From: Pleurostoma richardsiae
Taxonomy: Eukaryota > Ascomycota > Sordariomycetes > Calosphaeriales > Pleurostomataceae
Length of the DNA: 64,000 nt
Assembly (NCBI GenBank): GCA_030052745.1
Contig: JANBVO010000034.1
Span: forward strand, 124,001-188,000
Direction of reading: 5' to 3'
Each line of letters opens with the position of its first letter. Position 1 is the first letter of the stretch. The notes under the pieces were generated by a model that did not search any database, had not been told where the DNA came from, and saw nothing but the letters and a program-made list of their open reading frames with translations. The position numbers and the translations under genes are program-made. Shown piece by piece: positions 24,846-36,697 of the stretch.

Positions 24846-27800
24846 TCATTTCTTGCCCTTCTTGCGGCCTGGAACAACCTTGAAGCCAGCACCGCCGACG
24901 ACGTCAGCCTCCCGGGTCTGCGAGCCGGAGCCGCCCTTCTTGGCCACCTCGGACCAGCCACCAGCCCCCGAGCCGGGTTTTGCGTCATTGACCGGGGTAG
25001 GCTGCTTCTCGACCACGCCCTTGTCAGCGAGCTTCTTGCGGCGGATGAACTCCTCGGCGAAGTGACGGCCGTCCATGGTTGTGCTGTTCGCGTAGACGGC
25101 TTCCTGGATGATTTGCTGATCGAGCGGGAGAATGACGAGGGTGGAGGCGAATGACTCGACTGCAACATGGTAGTCAGTGAAATGCAAGACTGTATGGAGT
25201 AATGTAGCGAGGACGTACTGTCAATGCCGCCAGTGATGCCGCGGGAGAGCTCCCGATGCAGCCACTTGCTGAACTCCTCCATAGCCGCACCGCCAGCATC
25301 AGCCTGGACAGCACTGGATGGTGCAGGTTTCGCCGCTGGGCGAGGGGCAGGCGCCAGCGCCGGCTTCACATTGCTTGCACTAGCCGCTCTTGTCTGCGCT
25401 GCCGGTCCCGTCGGGATCTTGACCTTGCCTCCGGCACCGACCGTTGCCCAGCCGCTACCTGGAGGAGGCGCTACGTTTGCCGCGGTATTTGTCGCGGTCG
25501 GGCCCGTCTTGCTGGCGAGATCGGCATATCTCTTGCCTGCGCTTGCGACTGGAGTGGTGCTGGCGGATTGCTGCAGCTCCCTGGCTTTGACTTTCCTTGC
25601 TTCCTCCTCGCGCTGTATGTCCGCTAGCGTCTTCTTATTCGCAGCTGCAGATGCGGCACTAGAGCTGAGACCCGGAGCGGCCTTGATGACGCCGGGTTTC
25701 GTCCAGGGACTAGGGGCCGCGGTGGCTGTAGCAACCGGCACAGGAGAACCGTTGCCCCAGGTACTGGTTGTGGGCAGGGCGGGCGCAGCAGCAGCAGCCG
25801 CTTTCTCGCGTTCGCGAGCGGCGGCTGCCTCGGCTTCTAGAGCGGCCCGGCGTGCTGCAGCTGCAACCTCCTCCGCCTTCGCCGCCTTCTTGGCCTCAGC
25901 CTCCTGGATTTCCTTCAAGCTCGGACCCTTCTGTGTCTCAGTTGGGTCACGAGCCCATGGAGCGAGCGGTGGCGGCTGAGTAGTGATAGGCGCACTGGTG
26001 CTTTCGGGGGTGCCTGATCGAGACCGGCCAGAATACTGATCTGCCAGGTTCGTCTTGCGCTGGGCCGTAGGCGCTGGAAGGGGGGTCGTGGATGGGGGTG
26101 GGAAAGGCATGGGAAGGCCAGACTGTGCTGCCTGTTGCTTGGCGGCCGCAGAAGCTGCGGGAGCGGCGCGGCTCTGCTGGCTCACCATCTCGGCGGTCGT
26201 CTTTGTTTCTTGAGCAGCAGCTCGAGTGACCTCGCGGATGATCTCGGCAGCCTCAGCTCGAGCAGAGGCACTGATTTCCTCAGGTTCCTCCACGACCTGT
26301 CCACTTGTTCCCAATGGACCCGATTGGGCTTCCTCGGCGTCGCGTTGCGCGCGGATCTCCTGAAATTCCTTCAGTCGTGCACTGAAACCCTGGGAATCCT
26401 TCTGAAGCTGATCGACGCCAGGAAGTTGGCTTCGAAGATTGTTGTCTGCTGGAGGCGCACCGATAGGTTGAGGCGGGAACATACCAGAGATGCCACCAGG
26501 TCCCTGTAAGCCAGAGAGCATTCGACGCTCCTGCGAGTTTAGGTCGTCGCTTCGGAAAGCCTCGTTGCTAGCGTTTATTCTGCCTTGCGCGTTCGATTCG
26601 GGCATCACACCGCCCGTTGTCTGCTCAAAAAAACCCGGGCTCGGGCCCATTGCGCCGATGGGAGGCTGCGGCGGCTGTGACGGCTGCGGCGGCATTCCCA
26701 GGGGCGATGTCATGCTTCCAAAGCTCGGCTGGCTCTGCAGGCTGTGGGCACTGGAGTGATGGTGGAGGGCCCCAGGGGCATTCGATGTCGCCTGAATCTG
26801 CATTTTCACCACGGCCTGCTGATGGGCCAAGAATTCACGCTGGCGAGCCATCATGAATTGTTCTTCTTGCTTGCGGCGCTCAAGGTTGTTCTGCTCTTCT
26901 GCCGTAAGCGTCCTACCAAAGCTGGGGACAACACCGATTAAAGGGGGTACGACACCACCCCTCTCGCTAGGAGAGAAGGGGCCGACCTGGCTGGGGGCCC
27001 CGTGCGGGACACCAATCTGGGGAACGAGGAAAGGCTCGCGAGAGTTGCCGATGCGTCGGATAAGTTGTCCTAAAGGCTCAAATTCAGGGTCCTCGAGCTT
27101 CCTAACGCGAAGATCAGCCGTGAAGAAGTTGGCCTTGTACCAGTCGTTCATCTCCAGGCCGGTGAAAGGTCCTTGTATCTGTCCCTGCGGGTCCAGATAC
27201 ACCCATCTCATCCGATCCGGCATCACCATGGTGCGCGACTGCGGCAGATCGCCAGATGGCTGTGGGGCAGGGAAAGGCTGTCCGGACGTGGTCGGGGTAA
27301 ATGGATGGCCCTGCCCACCCGTAGCTGGCACCGTTGGGGTCGCCTCAGCGGTGGTGTAGAGGCTAGGTGACCTCATGGACTCGGAGGTTACAAACAAATC
27401 TTCGAATGCGCTCCTTGCAGATCGTACAGGGCTATTCGTATCGCGCACCTGGGTGCCAATAGGGACTCGGCCAATGGCCCCCAGTGGATTATTCTGTCGT
27501 AGGTCAGGCACTGAGTCGCTCAAGCTTTCCTGATCCTGGGACTGCATCTGAGCCTGCATGGCAGCCGGGAACAGAGAACCCAGCTTGCTCCCTCGGAGAG
27601 AACCGGTGCCGATTGCACCGGTGGTGGCGGGCCCGAACATGCCTCCGAGGCCAGACAAATTGGGGGACTGGACGTCGCTCAATGGGCTGAACAGAGAATT
27701 GCCAAATGCGCTTGCAAAGGGCGGTCTATCTCTGTCCGGCGTGGCTGCCGATGGCCCAGCAGGCCAGCCACCAAGGCCACCCAGAGAAGGATACCCCTTG

Positions 27801-29628
27801 GCGCCAACACTGGACGTTTGACTACGGTCACTACCGTCGAATGCACCAGCAGCGAAGCCACGGCTGATGGAGCCGAAGTTGGACGCCTGCTCGGAGTGGG
27901 TGCCGCCTCCCTGCTGTTTCTCAAATGCTACATCGTGATCGTCGTCCCCGCGGAGCTCAGCAGGTGGGCTGCGGTAGGGGTTAGTTTGAGATGGGCTCGC
28001 TGACGTGCGGCCTTCGCGGAGGCTGAGTCCAGCCATGCCAAAATCGCCAGCACTCCCCTTTACCGGCGTGTCAAAACCAGGGTGGACACCTTGCGCCTGC
28101 TGAGGAAGCGGCGGAGGACTGGTGTCCCGCGCGCCACCAAGAACGGCACTGCCCGCAAGGCTATCCTCCCCGCCGAAAGGGTCCGTGTCAGTTCGAGGAC
28201 GAGCTCTCCAGGAACGTGCCAGATCAGCAGCGACAGGGCCTTCGATGCCTTTGGCGTTGACATTCTCCGAGCTGTCTTTGGGTATCAAATGAGCAAGCCG
28301 GCTCTCCCCGCGAGTGCTCCCAAAACGCTTGTCACTAATGGTAGGCGTCGGCAAGGCAAAGTTTCCGAACCCTCCCGCAGATGAGGGCGGGGGAGCTCCA
28401 CCAGAGCCCCAGAGGGACGAGGAGACGCCGAAGCCTGAGGTGTTTCCCGAAGTATTGGCCCGAGAAAGACCACCAAACGCGGCTGCCTTGGCGGCAGCAG
28501 GGTCCCGTGTGGTTGAGGTCTCTTCCTCTGGTTCTTCTACCGGAGCGTCCTTGGTGTCAGTGCTCCTACGGCCAAGCCAAACGGACGATGGGTCGTCTCG
28601 AGGATAGCGGCCGGTGCCAGTGGGGGAGGTGAGACCAGCGCTGGGAAACGGGTTCGTATCGGTAGTCTCGCGACGCCGGGTGCCAGGCCGAGATGCCGTA
28701 GAAGGCGAAGACATTCCGTAGTTGCTCCCATGCGACACCGATGTCTTGCGACCGTTCAATCCTGCAGTTTGTCCACCATCCTTATCCTTTTGCTGCTGCT
28801 TCAGGGGTGAGTTCACGTCGGAGGCAAACATCTGCGGAGAGGTCAGCCGTGGCGCTCCCAGCTCAAAGTTTAAAATCTTGACAACCCACCTCTCTCTCCT
28901 CAGCAGACATCTCGACGAGGCCAATTGGGGAGGCCAGTCCGTTGGGATCCCAGCAAGCAGAGGGATCCTGCTGCGGATGGGAGTCGTTCGGCTTCCCCCA
29001 GCCCCTAGCTGAGTTGCCGTTTACCTGTCCCGGGTGCCAACCTGCGGCGAAAAGGGAGGCTACGTCAATCTGATTCAGGTCTTGCGACTTGAATATCTCG
29101 AGCAGCTGCTCTCTCGAATATCGGTTGGAGTGTGCGTCGAGCGACGCGGTCGAGGACTGCAGCTGCGCAGAAGCAGGCGTGTCGTTGCTGGATGGGGGCT
29201 GTGCGGACGTCTCTGGTGTCGGCTGTGCAGAAGCTGGGTTGAAGGGGGCGGTTGTTGATCGGCGGAAAGTCAGGGTGCCGTTAGAACGTCCGTCTCGTCG
29301 AGACCTGTGGGAAAACGACGTGTCAGACCGGGTGAACAGACAGTGCAAGAAAACACGATGCCGCAGGCGCGTGAGGGTGTTGCTAGCGTCGGTGTCGTCG
29401 GCGCGTGGAAGTGCAGATCGAGTCTTGGTCAAGCGAGATGGAATGAAATGAATGCGGGTGGGAATGGAAGCTCGAGGGAGGAAGGGGGAAAAAAAGGAAA
29501 CGAGATGGGACTCACCACTCGCCGCTGCCGCTTCCGCGCACTTCTCCTCTGCCGGTTCCTCGGTCTCGGCTTGCGTTCTGGCCTGCGGCTGCGGAGGCAA
29601 AGCTGGACGGCAGATTGGTCGAGGACAT
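24846..29628 (-). CDS. GYF-domain protein, SMY2-like
   Basis: Four exons on the minus strand: 29628-29516, 29304-28890, 28831-25219, 25159-24846. Introns are 211, 58 and 59 bp with donors GTGAGT, GTGGGT and GTACGT and CAG acceptors; the product is 1484 aa. The start MSSTNLPSSFASAAAGQN and the joined WSRRDGRSNGTLTFRR are conserved N-terminal features of fungal GYF proteins. The GYF domain lies near residues 715-775 (WVYLDPQGQIQGPF, then NDWYKANFF), of the SMY2 type, which binds proline-rich PPG-phi ligands. A long Ala/Gln/Glu coiled-coil region follows (~residues 960-1290). The C-terminus (MEEFSKWLHRELSRGI, YANSTTMDGRHFAEEF, PGRKKGKK) is recovered only by splicing out the last intron; an unspliced reading runs into unrelated sequence. 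Yeast relatives act in COPII transport and mRNA control; the role here is inferred. Confidence 0.9.
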
Positions 29629-29985
29629 CGTGGGTATCGTCGGAAGGGAGCAAAGAATTATTTTCCTCTTCTTTATTTCCGGCGCTCGCAAAGGAGGGTC
29701 GGGATATGGGACGCAAACAGGATGGTAGTGACACTGCGGTGAGTTCTCTTTTCTGGTGAGGTGGGAGACGAGTGCGGACTGCTGGGGTTTGCTGTTGCTG
29801 TTGCTGTTTTGCTGGACTGCGGTTGGAGGCGGTGGTGGTGGTGGGAGGTCTGGGTCTGAAGCTCTTTTTGGTGCTTGCAAAAATCAGAGTTTCCGAAAAG
29901 GCTGGACGAGCTGCCGGATCTTGACGTGAAGGATGGGCCGGCACCCCCAGCTTGGCCAAGCGGCCCGTGCGTCATGCTGCACACT

Positions 29986-30062
29986 CACCTCACCTCACCT
30001 CAGTCACTCAGTCACTCGCCCGCGCCTCACGCCCCACGCACGCCTCACGCCTCACGCCTCAC
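29986..30062. repeat. compound tandem repeat, CACCT / CAGTCACT / GCCTCAC
   Basis: Three CACCT units (29986-30000), two CAGTCACT units (30001-30016) and four GCCTCAC units (one at 30024-30030 and three in tandem at 30042-30062) lie ~360-430 bp upstream of the GYF gene start. Probably within its promoter. Confidence 0.75.
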
Positions 30063-31110
30063 TCGCACCTGCGTGCAGCAGCAGCAGCAGCAAAGCCGTG
30101 CCTGGCACCTGACTTGTCACGTGCTGTGCTCTTTTCCCCTTGGCCTCAAAGGTGCCCGTACAGAGCACAATGTTGTTCCGTACCTGGTTCCTCAGTACTA
30201 ATTACGGTATAGCTGTTAACGCTATATGTACCAGTCATCTGGACGGGACGCCTCACCCTCAAACCCATCCTTTTCTCTACCTGATCTCGATCCCTCGATG
30301 AAGATTGGAGGAACACAACACATTCCGGTCCATCCGTCAACCTCTGCCTGCCTGCCTCTCCCCCGCAGAGACAGAGGGCAAGGAATCGCTTTCCCTTGCT
30401 ACCTACGTACCTAACTACAAAGACTCCCGCGTTGCTTGCTATTTGTTGTCCTTGACCCACGGCAAATCGTCTGCCTCCATATTCGGATGCACCAACGGTC
30501 CAAGTTCCAACGATCAGCACAGAGGATCGTGGACCGCAATTCCATGCCTTGCTATTTTCTCGCCGTACTTCTCTCGCCAGAGCCTAGCTGTCTCCTCGCA
30601 GTAGTCGACGAACGCCTCCTCTGGCATACTTGTTCTCCAACCACGGCCCCTCGTCCTTCATGATCATGCCGTCTGCTCCTCGGCTGCAAAGCCCTCTCCT
30701 GCAGCCAACCCCGCCCTAGGGCTAGTCATGGCCTGGTAAAGAGGAATCGGCTGCTTTTGGACCAGAGGACCTCTCGGCTCTTGAGATCGTGTAGCCATCT
30801 CACAGGTGTTCGATGACTGATGCAATCAATGGCTCGGTGCACTCCGAGTTCTTCACCTGTCGACCTACGCTGCACGGCGGATCAGCTGTAGGTTGCGCCG
30901 CAAGGCTGCACAGCGTGCTTTGGGGTTCCCACCATTTACTCCTTTCAGCAGAGCACTAGGTTGCAAGCTGTAGCTAAGCGAGATGCAAGTGCTTACATAA
31001 ATAATACACTCGTGGCACGATATCACGATGGGCAGGGGTTGGCCTTTGGGTGGGTTATTGGGGGCCAAAGGCCCCGTCCCGCCATAAAACCGGCATGCTT
31101 CCCCAGCTGA

Positions 31111-31124
31111 GCTTCAGCTGAAGC
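31111..31124. promoter_or_regulatory. 14-bp perfect palindrome upstream of STAND gene
   Basis: GCTTCAGCTGAAGC is self-complementary over 14 bases and is preceded by a partial copy (CAGCTGA). It lies 55 bp before the STAND start codon, where it could be a dimeric factor site or an RNA hairpin if transcribed. Confidence 0.4.
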
Positions 31125-31129
31125 CAAGT

Positions 31130-31327
31130 ATGAGCTTCCTTTGTTTCTCACGAGTCTCTCTTGTCGAGCTGGAACACCATGCCTGGATTCCTAAAGCTCC
31201 GTGCCGACCGGGATGCGCAGGAGGAAAAAGCGTTGCGGGGATACCCAGATGCTGTGGCAACGCCTGTCACACCCGTCCCTTCAACCTCCATCGCTGTAGT
31301 TGCAACCGTGGCCAATTATCAAAATGA
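31130..31327 (+). other. overlapping upstream ORF of the STAND gene (65 codons)
   Basis: The ATG at 31130 opens a frame that ends at 31327. It overlaps the STAND start at 31179 in another frame (offset 49 bases). If the transcript begins upstream of 31130, scanning ribosomes would meet this ATG first and be drawn past the main start. The peptide has no known domain; whether the leader includes it is not known. Confidence 0.35.
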
Positions 31328-34300
31328 CATCGCCGAGATTGATGCGATATGGAGGGACGTCCAGGATCGCGTGGTCCAGCTCGCAGGGGGAGATGCTGGT
31401 AGGATCCGGCGCGATCTCGATATTGCCGGCGTTCTCCGCTACCTGGACCAGGTGAAGGAGAAGGACCAAGCCAAGCAGGCACGTTACGCCTGGATTAGAG
31501 ACAAGTTCAGTAAAACGCTTCAATGCATCTCGACGGTTGGCAGCATAGTGGCAGACGGTGCCTCCTATGTAAGCCTGGGGAACTCTGTTCAGTAGCACGT
31601 ATGCAAGACTGACCGACCCAACCAGGTGTTCGCCCCGGCACAGACATGCTATAACGCCCTAGCCTTCGTCATACAAGCATGGCAGGGCTACGAAGGCATT
31701 TTCGAGAATCTCGCCGAGCTATTCGAGAGATGTGTTGACTTCCTGGAGCGGCTCGAGGAATACCGGCGCTGGATGGATCCTAAGTTGAGGCGAGTTGCGT
31801 GCCAGCACCTCCAGCTGTTTGTTGCCATCTGTGATCGCTCAATCTGGCTCCGAGATCGTAAGCACGCCAAGCTGGTGACATTCACCAAGCTGCTGCTTCT
31901 CAACGACAACGGCATCAAAAATCTTCTGAGCATGATGGACCGCCTCGTCGACAAGGAGCATAATCTCGTCACCGCCCAGATATTTAATTTCACAAATGAG
32001 ATCGCTCAGAACGTCACGGCGCTCATCGATGGCGAGAACCAGCGGAAGAAAGAGGCCGACTCAAAAAAGTGGAAGGACACGCTTGTCAGTGCGCTGGGCT
32101 TCGAGCAGTCCATGCTGGACCACCGCGATAAAGAGCCGATCCCGACATGGACGAAGACTTTTACGAATCTGAAGAACTCCCTCATCGAAGGAACCGGCAA
32201 GTGGATTCTCGAGAACCCCGTATTCGACTCTTGGGCCCGCGGCGCCGACTCTTCCAAACCCCTACTGGTCCTGCACGGTTATGATGGTGCCGGCAAGACT
32301 TATATGATGGCCAACGTTCTAAAGTATCTGCCCAAGCTCGAAGGCCAGCCCCGACCCGCGTTAGCCCATTTCTTCATGGATAGCGACTCGAAGAGGCTAG
32401 AATCGAAGGAAAACATGCTTGCGACTGTCTCGAGGTCTCTCCTGTGGCAATGCGCAACTGTGACCGAGGCCTTGACCAAATCGATGGCCGGTGTGTGTGA
32501 GAAGGTTAGAGACTTTGATGGAACTCTCGACCTCTGGACTCAGCTATTCTTTGAGAACAGAGACCGCCAGAAGATGGACACAATCTTTTATATCGCCATT
32601 GATGGGCTGGACGAGGAAATGCAAACAATTCTTCCGCTGCTCGAGAAGGTCGCGTCTATTCCAGCAGGCAGTAGCAAGATTCGTGTTTTGCTGACGGTGA
32701 AGACGAGAGGTCTGGAGTCCCTCGCCTCTGCACGAGGCATTAGCTTTGACTCGATCGCCATTTCGGAGAACAACAATGAGGACGTCGAAGCCTACATCAC
32801 CCACAGGATGGATTCTATGGATATTCTTAAGGATATCACGCGTCCTGAAATCCCGGCCTGGAGGGACAAGATTCTTGTCACGCTGCGTGACAAGACAGCG
32901 GGCGATTACATGAGGCTCGTGAGCAATCTCGACTCGATCGCCAAGAAAGATCTGGTGGAGGACATTGAGGAGGTCCTGGAGAACGCCGACAAGACGCGTA
33001 TCGACCAGATCGATGCCGAGATAGCACGGCTCAACAATACCCTGACAGTGAAAGAGATCAGCGAGGTTAATGAGATAATTCTATGGATTATCACAGGAGA
33101 GGAATGGCCAAGCCTTGGTGAGATGGACGCCGTGCTGGCCTTGAAGCACGGATCAGGGTCAATGTCCACCTCGCTCCTACCACTCGACCTCAAACTCAAA
33201 ACGAAGTATGTGCTGTTCCAGGTGAGCAAGTCAGGCTGGGTGCAGTGGAAGTCTGAGGAGACCCAAGCTCGCATCCCGAAGAAAACATCGGACACCAAAG
33301 ACGATACGAGTTCGAGCGGTTTCAAGGAGATACAAGAAGCCGAGGTAAACATCGTTGAGCATTTTCTGAAGCAGGTTTGCCCTTCCGATCTGTTCGATAA
33401 GTTCGAGTTTAAACAATTCTTCGAAAGGAAGCGCATCGCACGGTCCAAGAACTTTATCTGCCAAGATGAAGAGAATGCCGAGGTCAATATCGCCCTCACC
33501 TGTCTCAGAGCCTTGACTGAGCAACGGAATGAGCGAACCGAGGAGCTGAAGAACTATGCCGGCCGCTATCTACTCACTCACCTCAAGCAAGTTGATCTTT
33601 CCCTAGCCGATCGCGAGCTCAAGAGCCAAGTCGGCCTGCTTCTCATACGGCTGTTTACGACGGAGTACGGGATCGACTCGCTGTTTTGGATCCGGGGAGA
33701 CGTGATGAGCCAGAAGACATGGAGAAGCACTGAGTATGCGTGGATGGCCGAAAATCGCGACCGGTGGCTGTACACACCCGCCGGAGTCGACGAGCTGAGC
33801 CGGTGGTTCAAGGACTCGGCGGTGGTCAAGGGCATCGACGACCAGGAAGGTAAGGATTTTATTATGGCGTTCAACGCAGCAGAAGCAAATCTGCATGAGC
33901 TTCTATTGAAACCAGCGGCCAAACATTTGGCCGCACATCTGCTCCGCTACGATGGCTTCTCCATGAGGGAGGCCAACACTGTGATATTCTTCCTTCTCGG
34001 CTATATGTCCAAGGTTGGTTCTTCTCAGTCCCATATTAGCCCGGGGCCGGTGCAACTGCAATAGAGACTAAGTCTACTAGATCGACAATGTCGACGAGCA
34101 CCAGCAGGTCGTCGAAGATCAGTGGGCCACAAGCATCAATGACATCGAGCGTATCGAGAAATGGGCTAGATCCGTCTTCGATGGGAGCGCAGTAGACTCC
34201 CTGTGGGAGGCTCAGATGGCATTCACGATATCTGATATGTGCCAGGACACGAACGCGGAAGAAACTGCCCAGGCCAGGGCTCAGACGGCCATGGATCTTG

Positions 34301-36126
34301 ACCCCGAAAACTGGTTGGCATGCCACTTCGTTGCCAGTCACGCGAGCGACACGGAGGAGGGTCACAGAAAAGCCGTCCGAATTCTTGAAGATGCCACTGG
34401 CAAGCTGGAATCTCTGATTGAAAACGGCTCCAGCTGGCTGGAAGAAAGCCGCTCGCACCAGACCTTACTAGCGTTCATGAACATAACGCTGGGCCACCGC
34501 TACTGGGATCTCGGTGAGGACTATGATAAGGCGGCGGAAACCCACCGCAAGAGTCTCAAATATAGCCAGGCCAGCTTCCAGCTCTATACGAGCGTGTTCG
34601 AGCGGTACCGCGACAAGGAGCGATGGTCTGCCGTGATCGACTTCTGCAACGAGCTGAACCGCGGCGTGGAGTGGCCTCAGTACTTTGACGAGCTCGTCAA
34701 TGACCTGCTGCTTGACACGAGCCTTCAGGGCACCCTCGCGCTGGCGGCCGATGCTACGAATAGTTGGGATGTCATCGAGAGGATGTTTAGCCAAGCAATT
34801 GACATTGCGATCAAGGATGATCACCCCGATGATCTGTTCCGGCTGCGGCGCGCCTTCGGGTTCACGCTCGAAAGGTCTGCCCGCAACGAGGACAAGGTGG
34901 TCACAGTCTGGGAGGCCGCCTTACAGGGTGGCGCGCCGAGGGCAGCGGCGGGCGAGGAAATCACAAAATGGGACCTCCTCGGTGTTGCCAATCCCTTGGC
35001 GCGCATCTACTTGAAGAAGGGCAGCGACCCTAGCCTGCCTCTAGAAAAGACGAACGAGTACGCCGCCCGCATCAGCAGCCTGCTGCAGGATCCAGATCCC
35101 TGGAGCAACGTTGTCGTGTCCTGCTGTCTGGCTAGGCTTCACTGCAAATGGGGCGCTAGGGAGGAGGCCAAGAAGGCGGTAGCAGACGCGGTGGCGATGG
35201 TCCTGAAGTGGCTGTCGGACGACAACCCCTCGAACGATGCCGATGCCCTGTGGTACATGACGCGCGTGGCAACGACGTTCTGCGATGAGAGGAACACCGC
35301 TGCCGTGTGGCACGCAAGGAACCTCATAAAGCTCCAGGAAGTGCAGACGCGGAAGGAATGGGAGGCGGCACAGGAGGCGAAACGGGCAGCTGAGATGGCT
35401 GAGGCGGCCGAGAGGAGAGCTGCTGAAGAGAAGGAGGCAAAAGTAGATGCAGCAGCGGAAGTGGTCATTCAGGTCGCGGGGCCTGCGGAGACCGTACAGG
35501 TGGTGATCGAAGAAACAGCTGGGCCGAAGGAAGAAGCGGCGAACACCAAGCATGAACCAATGGAAGCACAGCAGCCAGAGACGGAGGAGAAGGCAACCCA
35601 GACCGCAGAGGAACCAGCGGAGCCTGACTCTAACCCTGCTGAGGCTGAGAACGGCCACGTGGGAGAGCAAGACGGCAAAAGCGACAGAGGCAGGGCTGGC
35701 GGCGCTTCGACGGCGGCCGGGTCAGAGACCGGAACTCGGGCGCGATCCGCGTCACAGGCAGGCTCTGTCTACACGTACGGCGACTCTGGTCCTATAGAGC
35801 CGCAGGCCGGGGTGTACTGCGACGGGTGCGGGGAGTCCTGGCTGTACCTCAGCGACGTGTACACGTGTGCCGACTGTGTGGGCTACGTGCAGTTCGACCC
35901 GCGGTGCCACGCTCTGCTGGTGAGCGGGGAGCTGACCAAGGAGATCTGCGATAGGCGGCACGAATTCGTGCACATCCCGGCGTGGGATAAGGAGAAGGCG
36001 GCGGTGATGCCGAAGGACTCGGTGCTGATTGGCGGCGAGGTCATCCCGTTCGATGAGTGGAAGAGGGAGCTGAGGGAGACATACCTAGACGGGGTCACCC
36101 CTGCGCCGGTCAGTGTTCCTGCATGA
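31179..36126 (+). CDS. STAND NTPase: Goodbye-NACHT-TPR-zinc module (NLR-like)
   Basis: Three exons: 31179-31568, 31626-34013, 34081-36126. The introns are 57 bp (GTAAGC...CCAG) and 67 bp (GTTGGT...CTAG), both phase 0, and the product is 1607 aa. The N-terminal ~50-250 resembles the fungal Goodbye domain: FAPAQTCYNALAFVIQAW, then FERCVDFLERLEEYRRWM. A linker (GTGKWILENPVFDSWARG) leads to a NACHT-type NTPase with Walker A GYDGAGKT (348-355) and Walker B FYIAIDGLDEE (D456/D459). Residues ~930-1300 are helical TPR-like repeats, followed by an Ala/Glu-rich segment. A Cys/His module starts at ~1506 (CDGCG, CADC, PRCH, HEFVHIP) and resembles a ZZ finger. Proteins of this plan are candidate fungal NOD-like receptors in non-self recognition or cell death. 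The ligand and output are unknown. No obvious effector gene sits beside it. Confidence 0.88.
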
Positions 36127-36697
36127 TGGGATCGCAGAATATGTGCCGGAGGCCCTTGAGACAACGGCCGAGGGCGTAATTCACCTGTCAGGACGTTTGT
36201 ATGATACATCTGATACCCAACCTCTCAGAGCCTCAGTACACGCATCATCTACGGCTAGGTGTCTCTCTCCCCCTACCAATGCTGCAGCTCTACGATGTGA
36301 TCAATCCGTCAGGCTCGACCTCACCATCCTCAGCCGGTGGTGAACAGGAAGGGGGGCGACGTCACATAGATATCTGACCGGAGGCTAGGAGATGCTACCA
36401 TACCCGCCATGTCCGCTCGCGCGTAGAGCCTACCTCGCGTTGTAGAGGTGCTGCTTGCATATCTAGGTACGCGCTCTGTTTCCCCGGAGAAAGACATGTT
36501 GTATCAAGCTAGCGGGATGGAGGTATGTCATCCCCGCGGTCCGATCGGAGCTTTATTTCATAGATACCTCGTTCCGATTTTGTTTTCCCAGACCGATCCC
36601 ATCGACGCCGAAGGCCATCGACACAACTCCGTTTGTACCTGAGTCTAGCTAGGTGCAGACTGTGCAGAGGTCGGGCCTCCTCAGGTCCTTCCAGGCC
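36127..36697. other. convergent intergenic region
   Basis: 570 bp between the stops of the STAND gene (plus) and the 5'-nucleotidase (minus). It presumably holds both 3' UTRs and terminators. Nothing else is recognisable. Confidence 0.55.

Larger units (their letters stand above)
29629..31178. promoter_or_regulatory. divergent promoter region, GYF gene and STAND gene
   Basis: About 1.55 kb between two divergent starts. It contains the CACCT/CAGTCACT/GCCTCAC repeat block (29986-30062), a CAG run near 30077-30090, and, near the STAND start, a 14-bp palindrome and an upstream ATG. No other gene is supported. Confidence 0.5.

Noticed and set aside
25224-25979. 251-codon Ala-rich plus-strand frame
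   Set aside because: Antisense shadow of the Ala/Gln-rich GYF-protein exon.
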